5,976 nt of DNA from JAPUDQ01 sp964552765 (GTDB lineage Bacteria; Patescibacteriota; Saccharimonadia; Saccharimonadales; Saccharimonadaceae). Made by a program: the position numbers and the translations under genes. Below the pieces are notes generated by a model. That model saw only the letters and a list, made by a program, of their open reading frames with translations, did not search any database and had not been told where the DNA came from. Positions 1 through 5,946 of this stretch are shown one piece after another. Position 1 is the first letter of the stretch. Each line of letters starts with the position of its first letter. The stretch is from contig CAZKIA010000028.1 in the NCBI GenBank assembly GCA_964552765.1, positions 1 through 5,976 of the forward strand, written 5' to 3'.

Positions 1-2
1 TG

Positions 3-10
3 AAAGGGGA
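3..10 (+). promoter_or_regulatory. Shine-Dalgarno site of the surface-protein gene
   Basis: A purine run, GAAAGGGGA, ends about 8 bases before the ATG at 19 and contains AGGGG, a good match to the anti-Shine-Dalgarno sequence. It supports the ATG at 19 as the start. A TATAAT string at 15-20 overlaps the start codon and so cannot be this gene's -10 box. The promoter must lie upstream of the window. Confidence 0.7.
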
Positions 11-18
11 TTTTTATA

Positions 19-2115
19 ATGAAAAATCTGCTTACTAAATTACGTTACGTACCAAAGCGTTTTGGTGTCATCGCTGCTCTTGTAGTAGCGGGTGCATCAG
101 CCGCTTTGACGTTTGCATGGGGTCCGACTCGGACGACATTTACAGTCGAGAGTCCTGCACCGTACGTAACGTTCAACTCGATCACCAACAATCCGATCGA
201 TGGTGACGAACGCAATTTCTCACGCGCCAAAGATGTAGCGGGAGGTTCAGCTGCTTGGACTGACAGCGTTACTGTCGAGCCAGGTAAAGAATATATTGTT
301 CGTATGGTTGTGCACAACAACGCAGGTGACAACCTCAAACTAAATGCTGTCAATACACGTGCAAGCGCATCTGTTCCTACGACAACAGGTAAAAGTGTTA
401 CTGTCAGTAACTTTGTAAGTGCTGATAACGCCAACCCTGTAAAGGTATGGGATGACGTTGCTTTCACAAGTAGCCAAGATTTTAATCTTGCCTATGTTGC
501 TGGTAGCGCTCGTATCTACAACAGCGGCTATGCTGCTGGAGGTAGTGGGCAGCCACTTCCCGACAGTATTGTTACTAGTGGCGGTGCTCTACTCGGATAT
601 GAAAAAGCTGGTGATGGTATCATCCCTGGTTGTTTCAAATATCTGAGCTATGTTGAATACAAAGTGAAGCCACAGTTCGCTGCACAGCCAGACTTTACCA
701 TCGTTAAAGATGTTCGTAAGAATGGCACGACGACCTATGGTCAAACTGTTGCCGTCAATCCTGGCGACAAGGTTGATTACCGAATCAAGTTTGTTAACAC
801 TGGTGAGGTAAAATTAGATAACGTTACTATCAAGGATGCATTGCCAGCTGGTATCACCTATGTTCCTGGTACGGCGAAAATGCAAAATGCAAACTACGTT
901 TATCCAAACATGTACTCAATGCCAGATGAACTGTTCACGACAGGTGCAAATATTGGCCATTATGGACCAACTATCAACGCCTTCGTAACATTTACTGGTC
1001 AAGTTGCTGCAAACGCACAGCTGCCAGTATGTGGCGAGAATACGCTTAAAAACGTAGCATCAGTTATCACCGGCTTTGGCGGTAAAAGTGATGATGCAGA
1101 CGTAACGGTTACTAAGACATGTGAGCAACCAACTCCTACGGCAGCATGTACCGCTATCACTGCTAACAAAATTAGCCGCACAGAGTTTAGCTTTGACGGC
1201 TCTGCCACTGTACAAAACGGTGCAACTGTTAGCAAATACACCTTTGTTGTCAAAAACAGCGCCGGTGCAGTTATAAAGACTGTTACTGTTAACAGTGATG
1301 CACTTGCTGTCAACTCAGGTACCGTTACGCTAACAGATACTGGTGTTTACACAGTCGTATTGACTGTTACGACATCAGTTGGCGACAAGACAGCTCCTGC
1401 ATGTCAGACGACTGTTGAAGTCAAGCCTGAGGACAAAGACATCCAAGTATGTCGCCTTAGTGACAAGACAATTGTCACGATCAAAGAAAGCGCATTTGAC
1501 GCTACTAAGTACTCACGTAACCTCGATGACTGTAAGCCAGTTGTTGTAAAAATGATCAAAGTTTGTGAGCTCAGCACATGGACTGTCAAAGAGATCAAAG
1601 AGACTGATTTTGATGCTACCAAGCACTCAAAAAATCTCGAAGATTGTAAAGAACGAGTTTGTGAGCTTTCTACCAAAACAGTGATCACAATCAACAAAAA
1701 AGACTTTGATGAGACTAAGTACTCACGTAACCTCGATGACTGTAAAGTCTTGCCAGTTACGTATATCAAAGTCTGTGAACTTTCGTCTAGCACGGTTATT
1801 ACAATCAAAGAGAGTGACTACGATGCCGCAAAGCATTCTCGTAACCTCGACGACTGTGAAAAGATTCGTGTTTGTGAACGTGATACAAAACAGATAGTAA
1901 CGATCCGCAAATCTGATTTCGATGCTAAAAAGCACTCGATGGAAGCAAAGGATTGTGAAACTGTCGTTACGCCTCCAACTACTCCAACCGAGCTACCTAG
2001 TACTGGTCCTGAGATGTTGGTCGGTGGACTCTTTGGGTCGAGCGCGCTTGGTCTTGGTATCAGCAGCTTCGTACGTTCTCGTAGTGCCGTTCGTCGTGCA
2101 CTCATGAACCGCTAA
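19..2115 (+). CDS. LPxTG-anchored multidomain surface protein (DUF11-like, PKD-like, five Cys-bracketed repeats)
   Basis: This 698-aa protein is probably exported and covalently fixed to the cell wall by a sortase, with a likely adhesive or structural surface role (inference). Residues 1-34 form a signal peptide: basic start (KNLLTKLRYVPKR), then a hydrophobic core at 16-33. Residues 35-222 form a beta-rich domain (SITNNP, a GDERNF stretch, PGCFKY near 203) that I recall from other CPR surface proteins. Residues 224-368 resemble DUF11: FTIVKDV, PGDKVDYRI, VTIKDALPAGITYVPG. Residues 372-468 resemble a PKD/Ig-like fold (FSFDGSATV, TDTGVYTVVLTV). Five 29-residue modules follow at 477-646, then a Pro/Thr linker and LPSTG at 659-663, a hydrophobic stretch at 666-685 and a basic tail. 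The start is supported by an AGGGG site. No sortase gene is in the window. The domain assignments come from motif reading; the secretion and anchoring call is firm, the biological role is not known. Confidence 0.93.
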   Translation: MKNLLTKLRYVPKRFGVIAALVVAGASAALTFAWGPTRTTFTVESPAPYVTFNSITNNPIDGDERNFSRAKDVAGGSAAWTDSVTVEPGKEYIVRMVVHNNAGDNLKLNAVNTRASASVPTTTGKSVTVSNFVSADNANPVKVWDDVAFTSSQDFNLAYVAGSARIYNSGYAAGGSGQPLPDSIVTSGGALLGYEKAGDGIIPGCFKYLSYVEYKVKPQFAAQPDFTIVKDVRKNGTTTYGQTVAVNPGDKVDYRIKFVNTGEVKLDNVTIKDALPAGITYVPGTAKMQNANYVYPNMYSMPDELFTTGANIGHYGPTINAFVTFTGQVAANAQLPVCGENTLKNVASVITGFGGKSDDADVTVTKTCEQPTPTAACTAITANKISRTEFSFDGSATVQNGATVSKYTFVVKNSAGAVIKTVTVNSDALAVNSGTVTLTDTGVYTVVLTVTTSVGDKTAPACQTTVEVKPEDKDIQVCRLSDKTIVTIKESAFDATKYSRNLDDCKPVVVKMIKVCELSTWTVKEIKETDFDATKHSKNLEDCKERVCELSTKTVITINKKDFDETKYSRNLDDCKVLPVTYIKVCELSSSTVITIKESDYDAAKHSRNLDDCEKIRVCERDTKQIVTIRKSDFDAKKHSMEAKDCETVVTPPTTPTELPSTGPEMLVGGLFGSSALGLGISSFVRSRSAVRRALMNR
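1447..1956 (+). repeat. Five tandem 29-residue Cys-bracketed modules
   Basis: The units occupy 1447-1533, 1561-1647, 1657-1743, 1771-1857 and 1870-1956. Each is exactly 29 residues, starts with VC and ends with DC, so there are 26 residues between the two cysteines. Shared features are VC-x-L-S at the start (the fifth has VCERD), a hydrophobic strand such as TVITI, an acidic D-[FY]-D turn (A-F-D in the first), K-[HY]-S, and usually N-L-[DE]-D-C at the end. The linkers are 9, 3, 9 and 4 residues. A disulfide within each module is likely in an exported protein (inference). The fifth unit is the most diverged. Confidence 0.93.
1993..2112 (+). other. C-terminal sortase sorting signal (LPSTGP, hydrophobic span, basic tail)
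   Basis: LPSTG is encoded at 1993-2007 and followed by proline, giving LPSTGP. A hydrophobic segment (LVGGLFGSSALGLGI and onward) and a tail with five arginines complete the classic three-part signal. In characterised sortase systems, cleavage falls between Thr and Gly and the Thr is joined to the wall or to another pilin-like subunit. A Pro/Thr-rich spacer (TPPTTPTE) just before it would help the protein cross the wall. Confidence 0.88.
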
Positions 2116-2117
2116 GC

Positions 2118-2190
2118 AGGCGAGGACTAGACTGACCGCTTCCTCACCTCCGGTAGCCTAGTGCTGCCAACGAGGCGGCTTGTGCCACCT
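2118..2190 (+). other. GC-rich structured 3' region or candidate small RNA
   Basis: The 80 bases after the stop codon (2116-2195) are about 64% G+C by hand count, clearly richer than the flanks. Three successive, non-overlapping hairpins can be drawn: 2118-2125 with 2142-2149 (8 positions, one C-A mismatch), 2152-2157 with 2163-2168 (6 pairs including one G-U) and 2173-2179 with 2184-2190 (one mismatch). They lead directly into the terminator. There is no open reading frame of note and no tRNA T-arm or SRP RNA signature. It could be a structured 3' UTR or a small RNA; which one cannot be told from sequence alone. Confidence 0.35.
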
Positions 2191-2196
2191 AACGCT

Positions 2197-2224
2197 AAAC
2201 ACCCCTGAGTTATCAGGGGTGTTT
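2197..2224 (+). terminator. Rho-independent terminator after the surface-protein gene
   Basis: A perfect 12-bp stem pairs 2197-2208 (AAACACCCCTGA) with 2213-2224 (TCAGGGGTGTTT) around the 4-base loop GTTA. The 3' arm ends in a T run (TTTT at 2222-2225), and the 5' arm carries matching A residues, so the stem could also work on the opposite strand. It lies 82 bases after the stop codon and separates the first gene from the second. Confidence 0.92.
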
Positions 2225-2241
2225 TAGTATGCATAAGAATA

Positions 2242-2270
2242 TTGCATATTGAGTGAAGAGAGGGTATTCT
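2242..2270 (+). promoter_or_regulatory. Possible sigma-70 type promoter of the large membrane-protein gene
   Basis: TTGCAT (2242-2247) and TATTCT (2265-2270) are separated by 17 bases, the optimal spacing. The -10 matches 4 of 6 consensus positions and the -35 matches 3 of 6. Transcription would begin near 2277, downstream of the alternative GTG at 2253. If this promoter is right, the ATG at 2304 is the true start. An AGGAG lies at 2278-2282, but about 20 bases from that ATG, which is too far for an ordinary Shine-Dalgarno site. Confidence 0.35.
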
Positions 2271-2303
2271 GTTACACAGGAGAATACACAAAAAACAAAC
2301 AGT

Positions 2304-5030
2304 ATGGAAAAATCACAACCGATTAAGCGGATGGAAGCATACTTCGCCAAGCGTCGACTCGAGAAAGAGCGACATGAAGCAAAGTTGTTTGGCGTGCCTG
2401 ATGCGCTTCAGCCCTATGCGCTCGAAGAGCATTTTTTGGGTGTTGCCGACAAACTGCGTGAAGACAGAGATGAGCCAGGAGTAAGCGACGCTGTCGATGC
2501 GCAAGCTCGAAATTATCTCGAGACTCACGGTATCCACGAAGCTGATGATCCCGAAGTCTTCGACAAAAATTATCACCTCATCCGTCACGTAGCCTACCAT
2601 AATGCTGATAGGTGGTCGGAGCATGAGGATGCTATCGATAAGACCCCTGCGCAATATGTGATTGATGATCTCAATGCTCGATATGTAGAGCCGGCACGTG
2701 AAGCATCGCATAGAGCAATGGAAGATCACGGTGAGAGTATTGATGATCTCAAAAAACAGTCTACGCAACTAGCGGAAAAGTACGGTGAACGACTTGCAAA
2801 GCGAGCAGATAAAGCAGGGTTATTTGAGAGGTCTGGTGGGCTCGATACTGCAAAGCAAGAGTTTGAGGATATGACCGCTGCACTTGCGACAGAGATGATG
2901 GTTGAAAATGAAGCAAGTGGCGCGCTGTCGGATGATGAGCTAAATGAAGCGATCGCCACATTTGTTGATAGTCAGACGAATACTTTTGTTGAGCGTATGG
3001 AGCAGTATCGTCTTCAAAAATCAGCCAATCGCAATCGTGTCACACGATTCGTTACAGAAAAATGGGCGTCATGGACGCCTCATGCTCCGGCTACTACCGA
3101 GGCAGCTAGCCTTCTCTCGTGGAAAGGCGTTAAACAGGTTGGACGAAATATCGCCGAGAGTTATAAGAAAGAGAATCTCAAAGGGACGCTTGCTAAGAAT
3201 GCAGTCACCGCAATGGGTGGTGCTGCGCTTGCTACGGTACTGTCTCCAGTCGCAGCGGTAGGCGCTGTTGGTGGCGCAGCGGCATTCTTTGGTGCCAGAG
3301 CTGCGAGAGTTGCGGCCGTCCAAAAAATGAACAGTATGGATGGCGCTGAAAAATTGGCAGCTGCACAGCGAAGTGACATAGAGCATAGGATCGCCGAGGC
3401 TCGTGCTACATACATGAGTGATACTGAAGGAATGTTCACCAAACTTAGTCGGTTTGATAGCGATATTGCTGAGGCGGAGGCTGCAGGTGATCTCGATAAA
3501 GTAGCAGAACTTAGGGAAGAGCAGGAAACACTAAGGTCTAGTTCGCGCTCATTGCACGAAATTATAGCCGACTTGACGGCTGAGCGTGCTGCGTCGTATC
3601 GATCCGATAACCAAAAGCGGTTAGTTGCAGGTACGGCGCTGGCGATGGTTTTTGGTGGCGTTGGTGCCGGACTGGCATCACACTTCAATCTTGGCGGTAA
3701 TCTTGGTCCTCTTCAAGGGGCACGTGACAATGTTAAAGAGGCGGTTGATGCATCAGTCGCGCGCGTCGAAGGTGTATTCAGTACCGGAAACGACTTAGCT
3801 GATGGTCATGTGATTGCAGGGTCATCGACATCTGGACCTGAAGGAGGAACGACATCAGGACACGAAGGAGGGATGTTATCAGGAGCTGCCTCAGGGGAGG
3901 ATGAACTGCCTCTTAAAAATTTGCCTATCATTGATACTCCTCAGTTGCCTGAAACGGACACTAATTTGGAGTTGAGCAATGCATTGTTTATTGTCGAGCA
4001 GGGAAATGGATTGACGCATGAAATCATGCAGACCGCCGAGGCGCATGGTGTAACGCTCACCGATCAGGAGGCGTTTGAGATACATCAGCGTCTTGTCGAT
4101 CAAGTTGGTCGAGATTATATCGATCTTACAGGTGTCGACAATGACGTTTATTCTATGGGTAATGGTAAATACGATATAGGTATTTCCGCTCCTGGCACTG
4201 CTCATTGGGATCCAAAAGCAGCTGCACTACTGCAGCAGGAGCTAGTGGATCGTGGCGCTCATTTCTCAGGAGCGACGGAAGCTGTCGTACAAAATACCGA
4301 CAGTGACTCGGCTGGTACAGCACAGCCGGATAATGACCCTGCGGCTACTACGGTAGAATCACCATCCTCTCAGAGAACGCTCGAATGGGAATTGCGGCAT
4401 GATAGTGATGAGTTGGCTGGACAGGCCGGTACAGCTGAGTCGTTATCACCATCGAACGAGAGAACGCCCGAATGGGAATTGCGGCATGATAGCGATGAGT
4501 CAGTTGGGCAGATCGTCACCACTGAGTCGCTTCCGCCATCGACCGAGAAATCCCTTGAGTGGTATCGGGAGCATGATGTTGATGAGGCCGCTGGACAATC
4601 GAGCGAGAGTGACGGTGTTGATGATAATGATGGAGTTATTAATTTACCGCGTCTGTCTGATCTGCCAGACACAGATCGAGGCATGGACACAAGTACAGTT
4701 ATACCCGAAAACGGCTATCCTGATCAGACATCACGTAGTTGGATTATCCTGAGAGAAGATCCGAACCGCATCAGGGACATGATAAACGGCGATAGGATTG
4801 TAGAAATAAATAGTAATCCAGATCTTCAGGGAGCACTTGAGTATATCAAAAAAGATATTGGTGATATGAAATATTCTGGGACAGACACGCCGATAATTGA
4901 ACGTATCGGTAATACTTCTGGAGGTGATCGATGGGTGATCAATAGTATGCCAGAAGGCGGTAGACTTCCAGGTAGGGTCATAGATAGCCTAAGCAAGTAT
5001 TTTGAAGGTCTTCCAGCTAAGACTCCGTAG
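2304..5030 (+). CDS. Large protein of unknown function with two hydrophobic regions, coiled coil and LysM-like module
   Basis: I do not recognise this 908-aa protein as a named family. Residues 1-299 are charged, mostly helical and lack a signal peptide. Residues 300-339 form an Ala/Gly-rich hydrophobic region with a central proline (ATVLSPVAAVGAVGG), flanked by basic residues on both sides, so perhaps a re-entrant hairpin. Residues 343-437 are a charged probable coiled coil (IAEAEAAGD, VAELREEQETL). Residues 440-461 are a clear membrane helix after QKR, predicting N-in and C-out. Then come Ser/Gly repeats (510-525), a LysM-like module near 560-653 (VEQGNGLTHEI, IHQRLVDQVG, ISAPGTAHW) that I recall from other Saccharibacteria proteins, acidic repeats (685-767) and a folded-looking end (812-908). 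The start is uncertain: GTG at 2253 would add 17 residues but has no ribosome-binding site and lies upstream of the likely promoter. A role at the envelope is inference. Confidence 0.85.
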   Translation: MEKSQPIKRMEAYFAKRRLEKERHEAKLFGVPDALQPYALEEHFLGVADKLREDRDEPGVSDAVDAQARNYLETHGIHEADDPEVFDKNYHLIRHVAYHNADRWSEHEDAIDKTPAQYVIDDLNARYVEPAREASHRAMEDHGESIDDLKKQSTQLAEKYGERLAKRADKAGLFERSGGLDTAKQEFEDMTAALATEMMVENEASGALSDDELNEAIATFVDSQTNTFVERMEQYRLQKSANRNRVTRFVTEKWASWTPHAPATTEAASLLSWKGVKQVGRNIAESYKKENLKGTLAKNAVTAMGGAALATVLSPVAAVGAVGGAAAFFGARAARVAAVQKMNSMDGAEKLAAAQRSDIEHRIAEARATYMSDTEGMFTKLSRFDSDIAEAEAAGDLDKVAELREEQETLRSSSRSLHEIIADLTAERAASYRSDNQKRLVAGTALAMVFGGVGAGLASHFNLGGNLGPLQGARDNVKEAVDASVARVEGVFSTGNDLADGHVIAGSSTSGPEGGTTSGHEGGMLSGAASGEDELPLKNLPIIDTPQLPETDTNLELSNALFIVEQGNGLTHEIMQTAEAHGVTLTDQEAFEIHQRLVDQVGRDYIDLTGVDNDVYSMGNGKYDIGISAPGTAHWDPKAAALLQQELVDRGAHFSGATEAVVQNTDSDSAGTAQPDNDPAATTVESPSSQRTLEWELRHDSDELAGQAGTAESLSPSNERTPEWELRHDSDESVGQIVTTESLPPSTEKSLEWYREHDVDEAAGQSSESDGVDDNDGVINLPRLSDLPDTDRGMDTSTVIPENGYPDQTSRSWIILREDPNRIRDMINGDRIVEINSNPDLQGALEYIKKDIGDMKYSGTDTPIIERIGNTSGGDRWVINSMPEGGRLPGRVIDSLSKYFEGLPAKTP
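3831..3878 (+). repeat. Two 24-base tandem repeats encoding SGxEGG
   Basis: Units at 3831-3854 and 3855-3878 encode SGPEGGTT and SGHEGGML, with a degenerate third start (SGAASGED) after them. They share the core GAAGGAGG in the DNA. This is a short flexible linker just outside the predicted membrane helix of the large protein, and a place where replication slippage could change length. Confidence 0.7.
4356..4604 (+). repeat. Three tandem acidic repeats (EW..RHDSDE..GQ)
   Basis: Units run 4356-4436 (27 residues), 4437-4523 (29 residues) and 4524-4604 (27 residues). The shared pattern is E-S, a Ser/Pro stretch, E-W, a basic residue, H-D-x-D-E and G-Q. The first two are nearly identical in DNA over the core: 4383-4412 and 4470-4499 differ at one of 30 bases, which points to recent duplication. 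The third has diverged (EWYREHDVDE). The region is acidic and probably disordered; its role is unknown. Confidence 0.85.
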
Positions 5031-5036
5031 TATAAT
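5031..5036 (+). promoter_or_regulatory. Consensus -10 box for the DUF5663 gene
   Basis: A perfect TATAAT begins at the first base after the TAG stop of the large gene. With a start point near 5042, the leader would be about 29 bases and would include the AGGA ribosome-binding site at 5060-5063, 7 bases before the ATG. No good -35 is seen at 16-18 bases upstream; TTGAAG at 5002-5007 is too far (23 bases). Any -35 would have to lie inside the coding end of the previous gene. Confidence 0.5.
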
Positions 5037-5070
5037 TAAAACCATAAGGTAAATTAAATAGGATAAAACC

Positions 5071-5499
5071 ATGTTTCAACTAGACGATAACTTTCTCACA
5101 GACGTAGGACTGGCAGGCTTGCCGGATGATCAAAAACAGGCATTTTTGCAACACATCTATCAAGAGCTTGAGTTGCGCGTTGGGACTAAATTGTCACAAG
5201 GATTGAGCGAGCAGCAGATGGGTGAGTTTGAGGCATTTGTCGATCAGGATGAGCAAAAAGTTCGTGATTGGTTCCTCGCAAATATGGCCGACTATGCTTC
5301 GCGCCAAGATTTTGTTCAGTTGTCGCAGTCCGCGCCGCAGGGTACATCAGAGCTAGCTATCCTGTGCGAATATGGGTCGCTGAAGTGGCTCGAAGTGAAC
5401 CGCCCGGACTACCGCGATGTCGTGGCTGCCGAGCTCGAAAGCCTCAAACAAGAGATCCGCGCCAATGCCGGGACGATACTTGGCAGCGAAGCTAATTAG
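5071..5499 (+). CDS. Small DUF5663-type protein, function unknown
   Basis: This 142-aa soluble, mostly helical, acidic protein has no signal peptide or membrane helix. The first 90 or so residues fit the DUF5663 pattern as I remember it from Patescibacteria: FLTDVGLAGLPDDQKQAFL, then a helix with LELRVGTKLSQGLS, then a helix around EFEAFVDQDE and a short helix before NMADY. The rest (SAPQGTSELAILCEYGSLK, then a Leu/Glu-rich helix) is less conserved in my recollection. The role of the family is not known. The ATG at 5071 is supported by AGGA 7 bases upstream, and a TATAAT follows the previous stop, so it may be transcribed independently. The inverted heptamer array begins 2 bases after its stop codon. 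Confidence 0.85.
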   Translation: MFQLDDNFLTDVGLAGLPDDQKQAFLQHIYQELELRVGTKLSQGLSEQQMGEFEAFVDQDEQKVRDWFLANMADYASRQDFVQLSQSAPQGTSELAILCEYGSLKWLEVNRPDYRDVVAAELESLKQEIRANAGTILGSEAN

Positions 5500-5501
5500 A
5501 C

Positions 5502-5529
5502 CTGAGACTTAAGACGTTGGACATAAGGT
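5502..5529 (+). repeat. Left heptamer array, inverted relative to the right array
   Basis: Four 7-base units fit the pattern NNNNGAC: CTGAGAC, TTAAGAC, GTTGGAC and a decayed ATAAGGT. The 19 bases at 5504-5522 match the reverse complement of 5902-5920 at 15 positions. The array ends 13 bases before the start codon of the four-helix-bundle gene. Confidence 0.7.
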
Positions 5530-5542
5530 AGCCACAACAGAT

Positions 5543-5887
5543 ATGGGAAATTATCGAAACTTAATTGCATGGCAGAAAGCTATGGATTTTGTTGAACATG
5601 TATACGCTGTGACTGATCAATTACCAAAACATGAAACGTATGGCTTAGCGGATCAGTTACGTAGGGCGTCAGTATCAATTCCTTCAAATATTGCGGAGGG
5701 CCAGAGGAGAACAGGCAACAAAGAAATTGTTCATTTTACCAGTATTGCGCTCGGATCACTTGCAGAAGTCGAGACTCAGCTAATTTTGGTGTCAAAACTA
5801 TATAAAATTGATACCATCGCATTGCTTGATGAAGCGTCTGAGCTTGGTCGAATCCTATCGGGACTTACGCGCTATTTACGTAGTTAG
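5543..5887 (+). CDS. Four-helix-bundle protein (23S rRNA intervening-sequence protein family)
   Basis: This 114-aa protein has the usual family length and signature (TIGR02436 type): LIAWQKAMDFVEHVY in helix 1, then LPKHETYGLADQLRRA, then SVSIPSNIAEGQRR, and later helices FTSIALGSLAEVETQL and the C-terminal LSGLTRYL. Relatives are encoded inside intervening sequences of 23S rRNA genes in some bacteria, and the fold is shared with Avd, the accessory protein of diversity-generating retroelements. Most stand-alone copies have no known function. There is no reverse transcriptase, variable repeat or rRNA here, so neither of those roles applies directly. The ribosome-binding site is weak (AAGG at 5525-5528, 14 bases away). 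The gene is held between two inverted heptamer arrays, which suggests that it moved in as a unit (inference). Confidence 0.93.
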   Translation: MGNYRNLIAWQKAMDFVEHVYAVTDQLPKHETYGLADQLRRASVSIPSNIAEGQRRTGNKEIVHFTSIALGSLAEVETQLILVSKLYKIDTIALLDEASELGRILSGLTRYLRS

Positions 5888-5901
5888 ATGTGTCTTCTAT
5901 C

Positions 5902-5929
5902 GTCTTATGTCTTACGTCTCACGTCTATT
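5902..5929 (-). repeat. Right heptamer array, inverted relative to the left array
   Basis: Four 7-base units read GTCTTAT, GTCTTAC, GTCTCAC and GTCTATT, that is NNNNGAC on the minus strand. A related GTCTT lies just upstream at 5892. The array starts 14 bases after the stop codon, almost the same distance as the left array from the start codon. In a transcript the two arms could pair and place the gene in the loop. Confidence 0.75.
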
Positions 5930-5946
5930 TGCGACTCCTCGCAAAT
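5927..5946. other. Perfect 8-bp hairpin after the heptamer array
   Basis: ATTTGCGA (5927-5934) and TCGCAAAT (5939-5946) are perfectly complementary around the loop CTCC. The following bases have no convincing T tract, so it is at best a weak terminator for the four-helix-bundle gene or for a convergent gene beyond the window. It could also be an end structure of the repeat-flanked unit. Confidence 0.4.

Noticed and set aside
1404..1808. 134-codon minus-strand open frame opposite the repeats
   Set aside because: It is the mirror of the repetitive coding sequence, with no recognisable protein features; long shadow frames are expected there.
1447..1956. CRISPR-like array
   Set aside because: The repeats are in frame, encode a conserved protein module and vary in DNA sequence; there are no unique spacers of even length.
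2116..2196. tRNA, SRP RNA or RNase P RNA in the GC-rich gap
   Set aside because: No T-arm (GGTTCGA-like), no SRP GGAAGGAAGCAG core and no RNase P consensus blocks are present; the length is also too short for RNase P RNA.
3161..3688. 175-codon minus-strand open frame inside the large gene
   Set aside because: It lies opposite the Ala/Gly-rich membrane region and coiled coil, whose codon bias keeps the antisense frame free of stops. It is Ala/Ser-rich and has no supported start.
5543..5887. Diversity-generating retroelement accessory protein (Avd)
   Set aside because: The fold family is shared, but there is no reverse transcriptase and no template or variable repeat pair in the window.
5502..5929. 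Classical insertion sequence
   Set aside because: No transposase is encoded, and no target-site duplication was visible around 5500 and 5930; only the inverted heptamer arrays support mobility.
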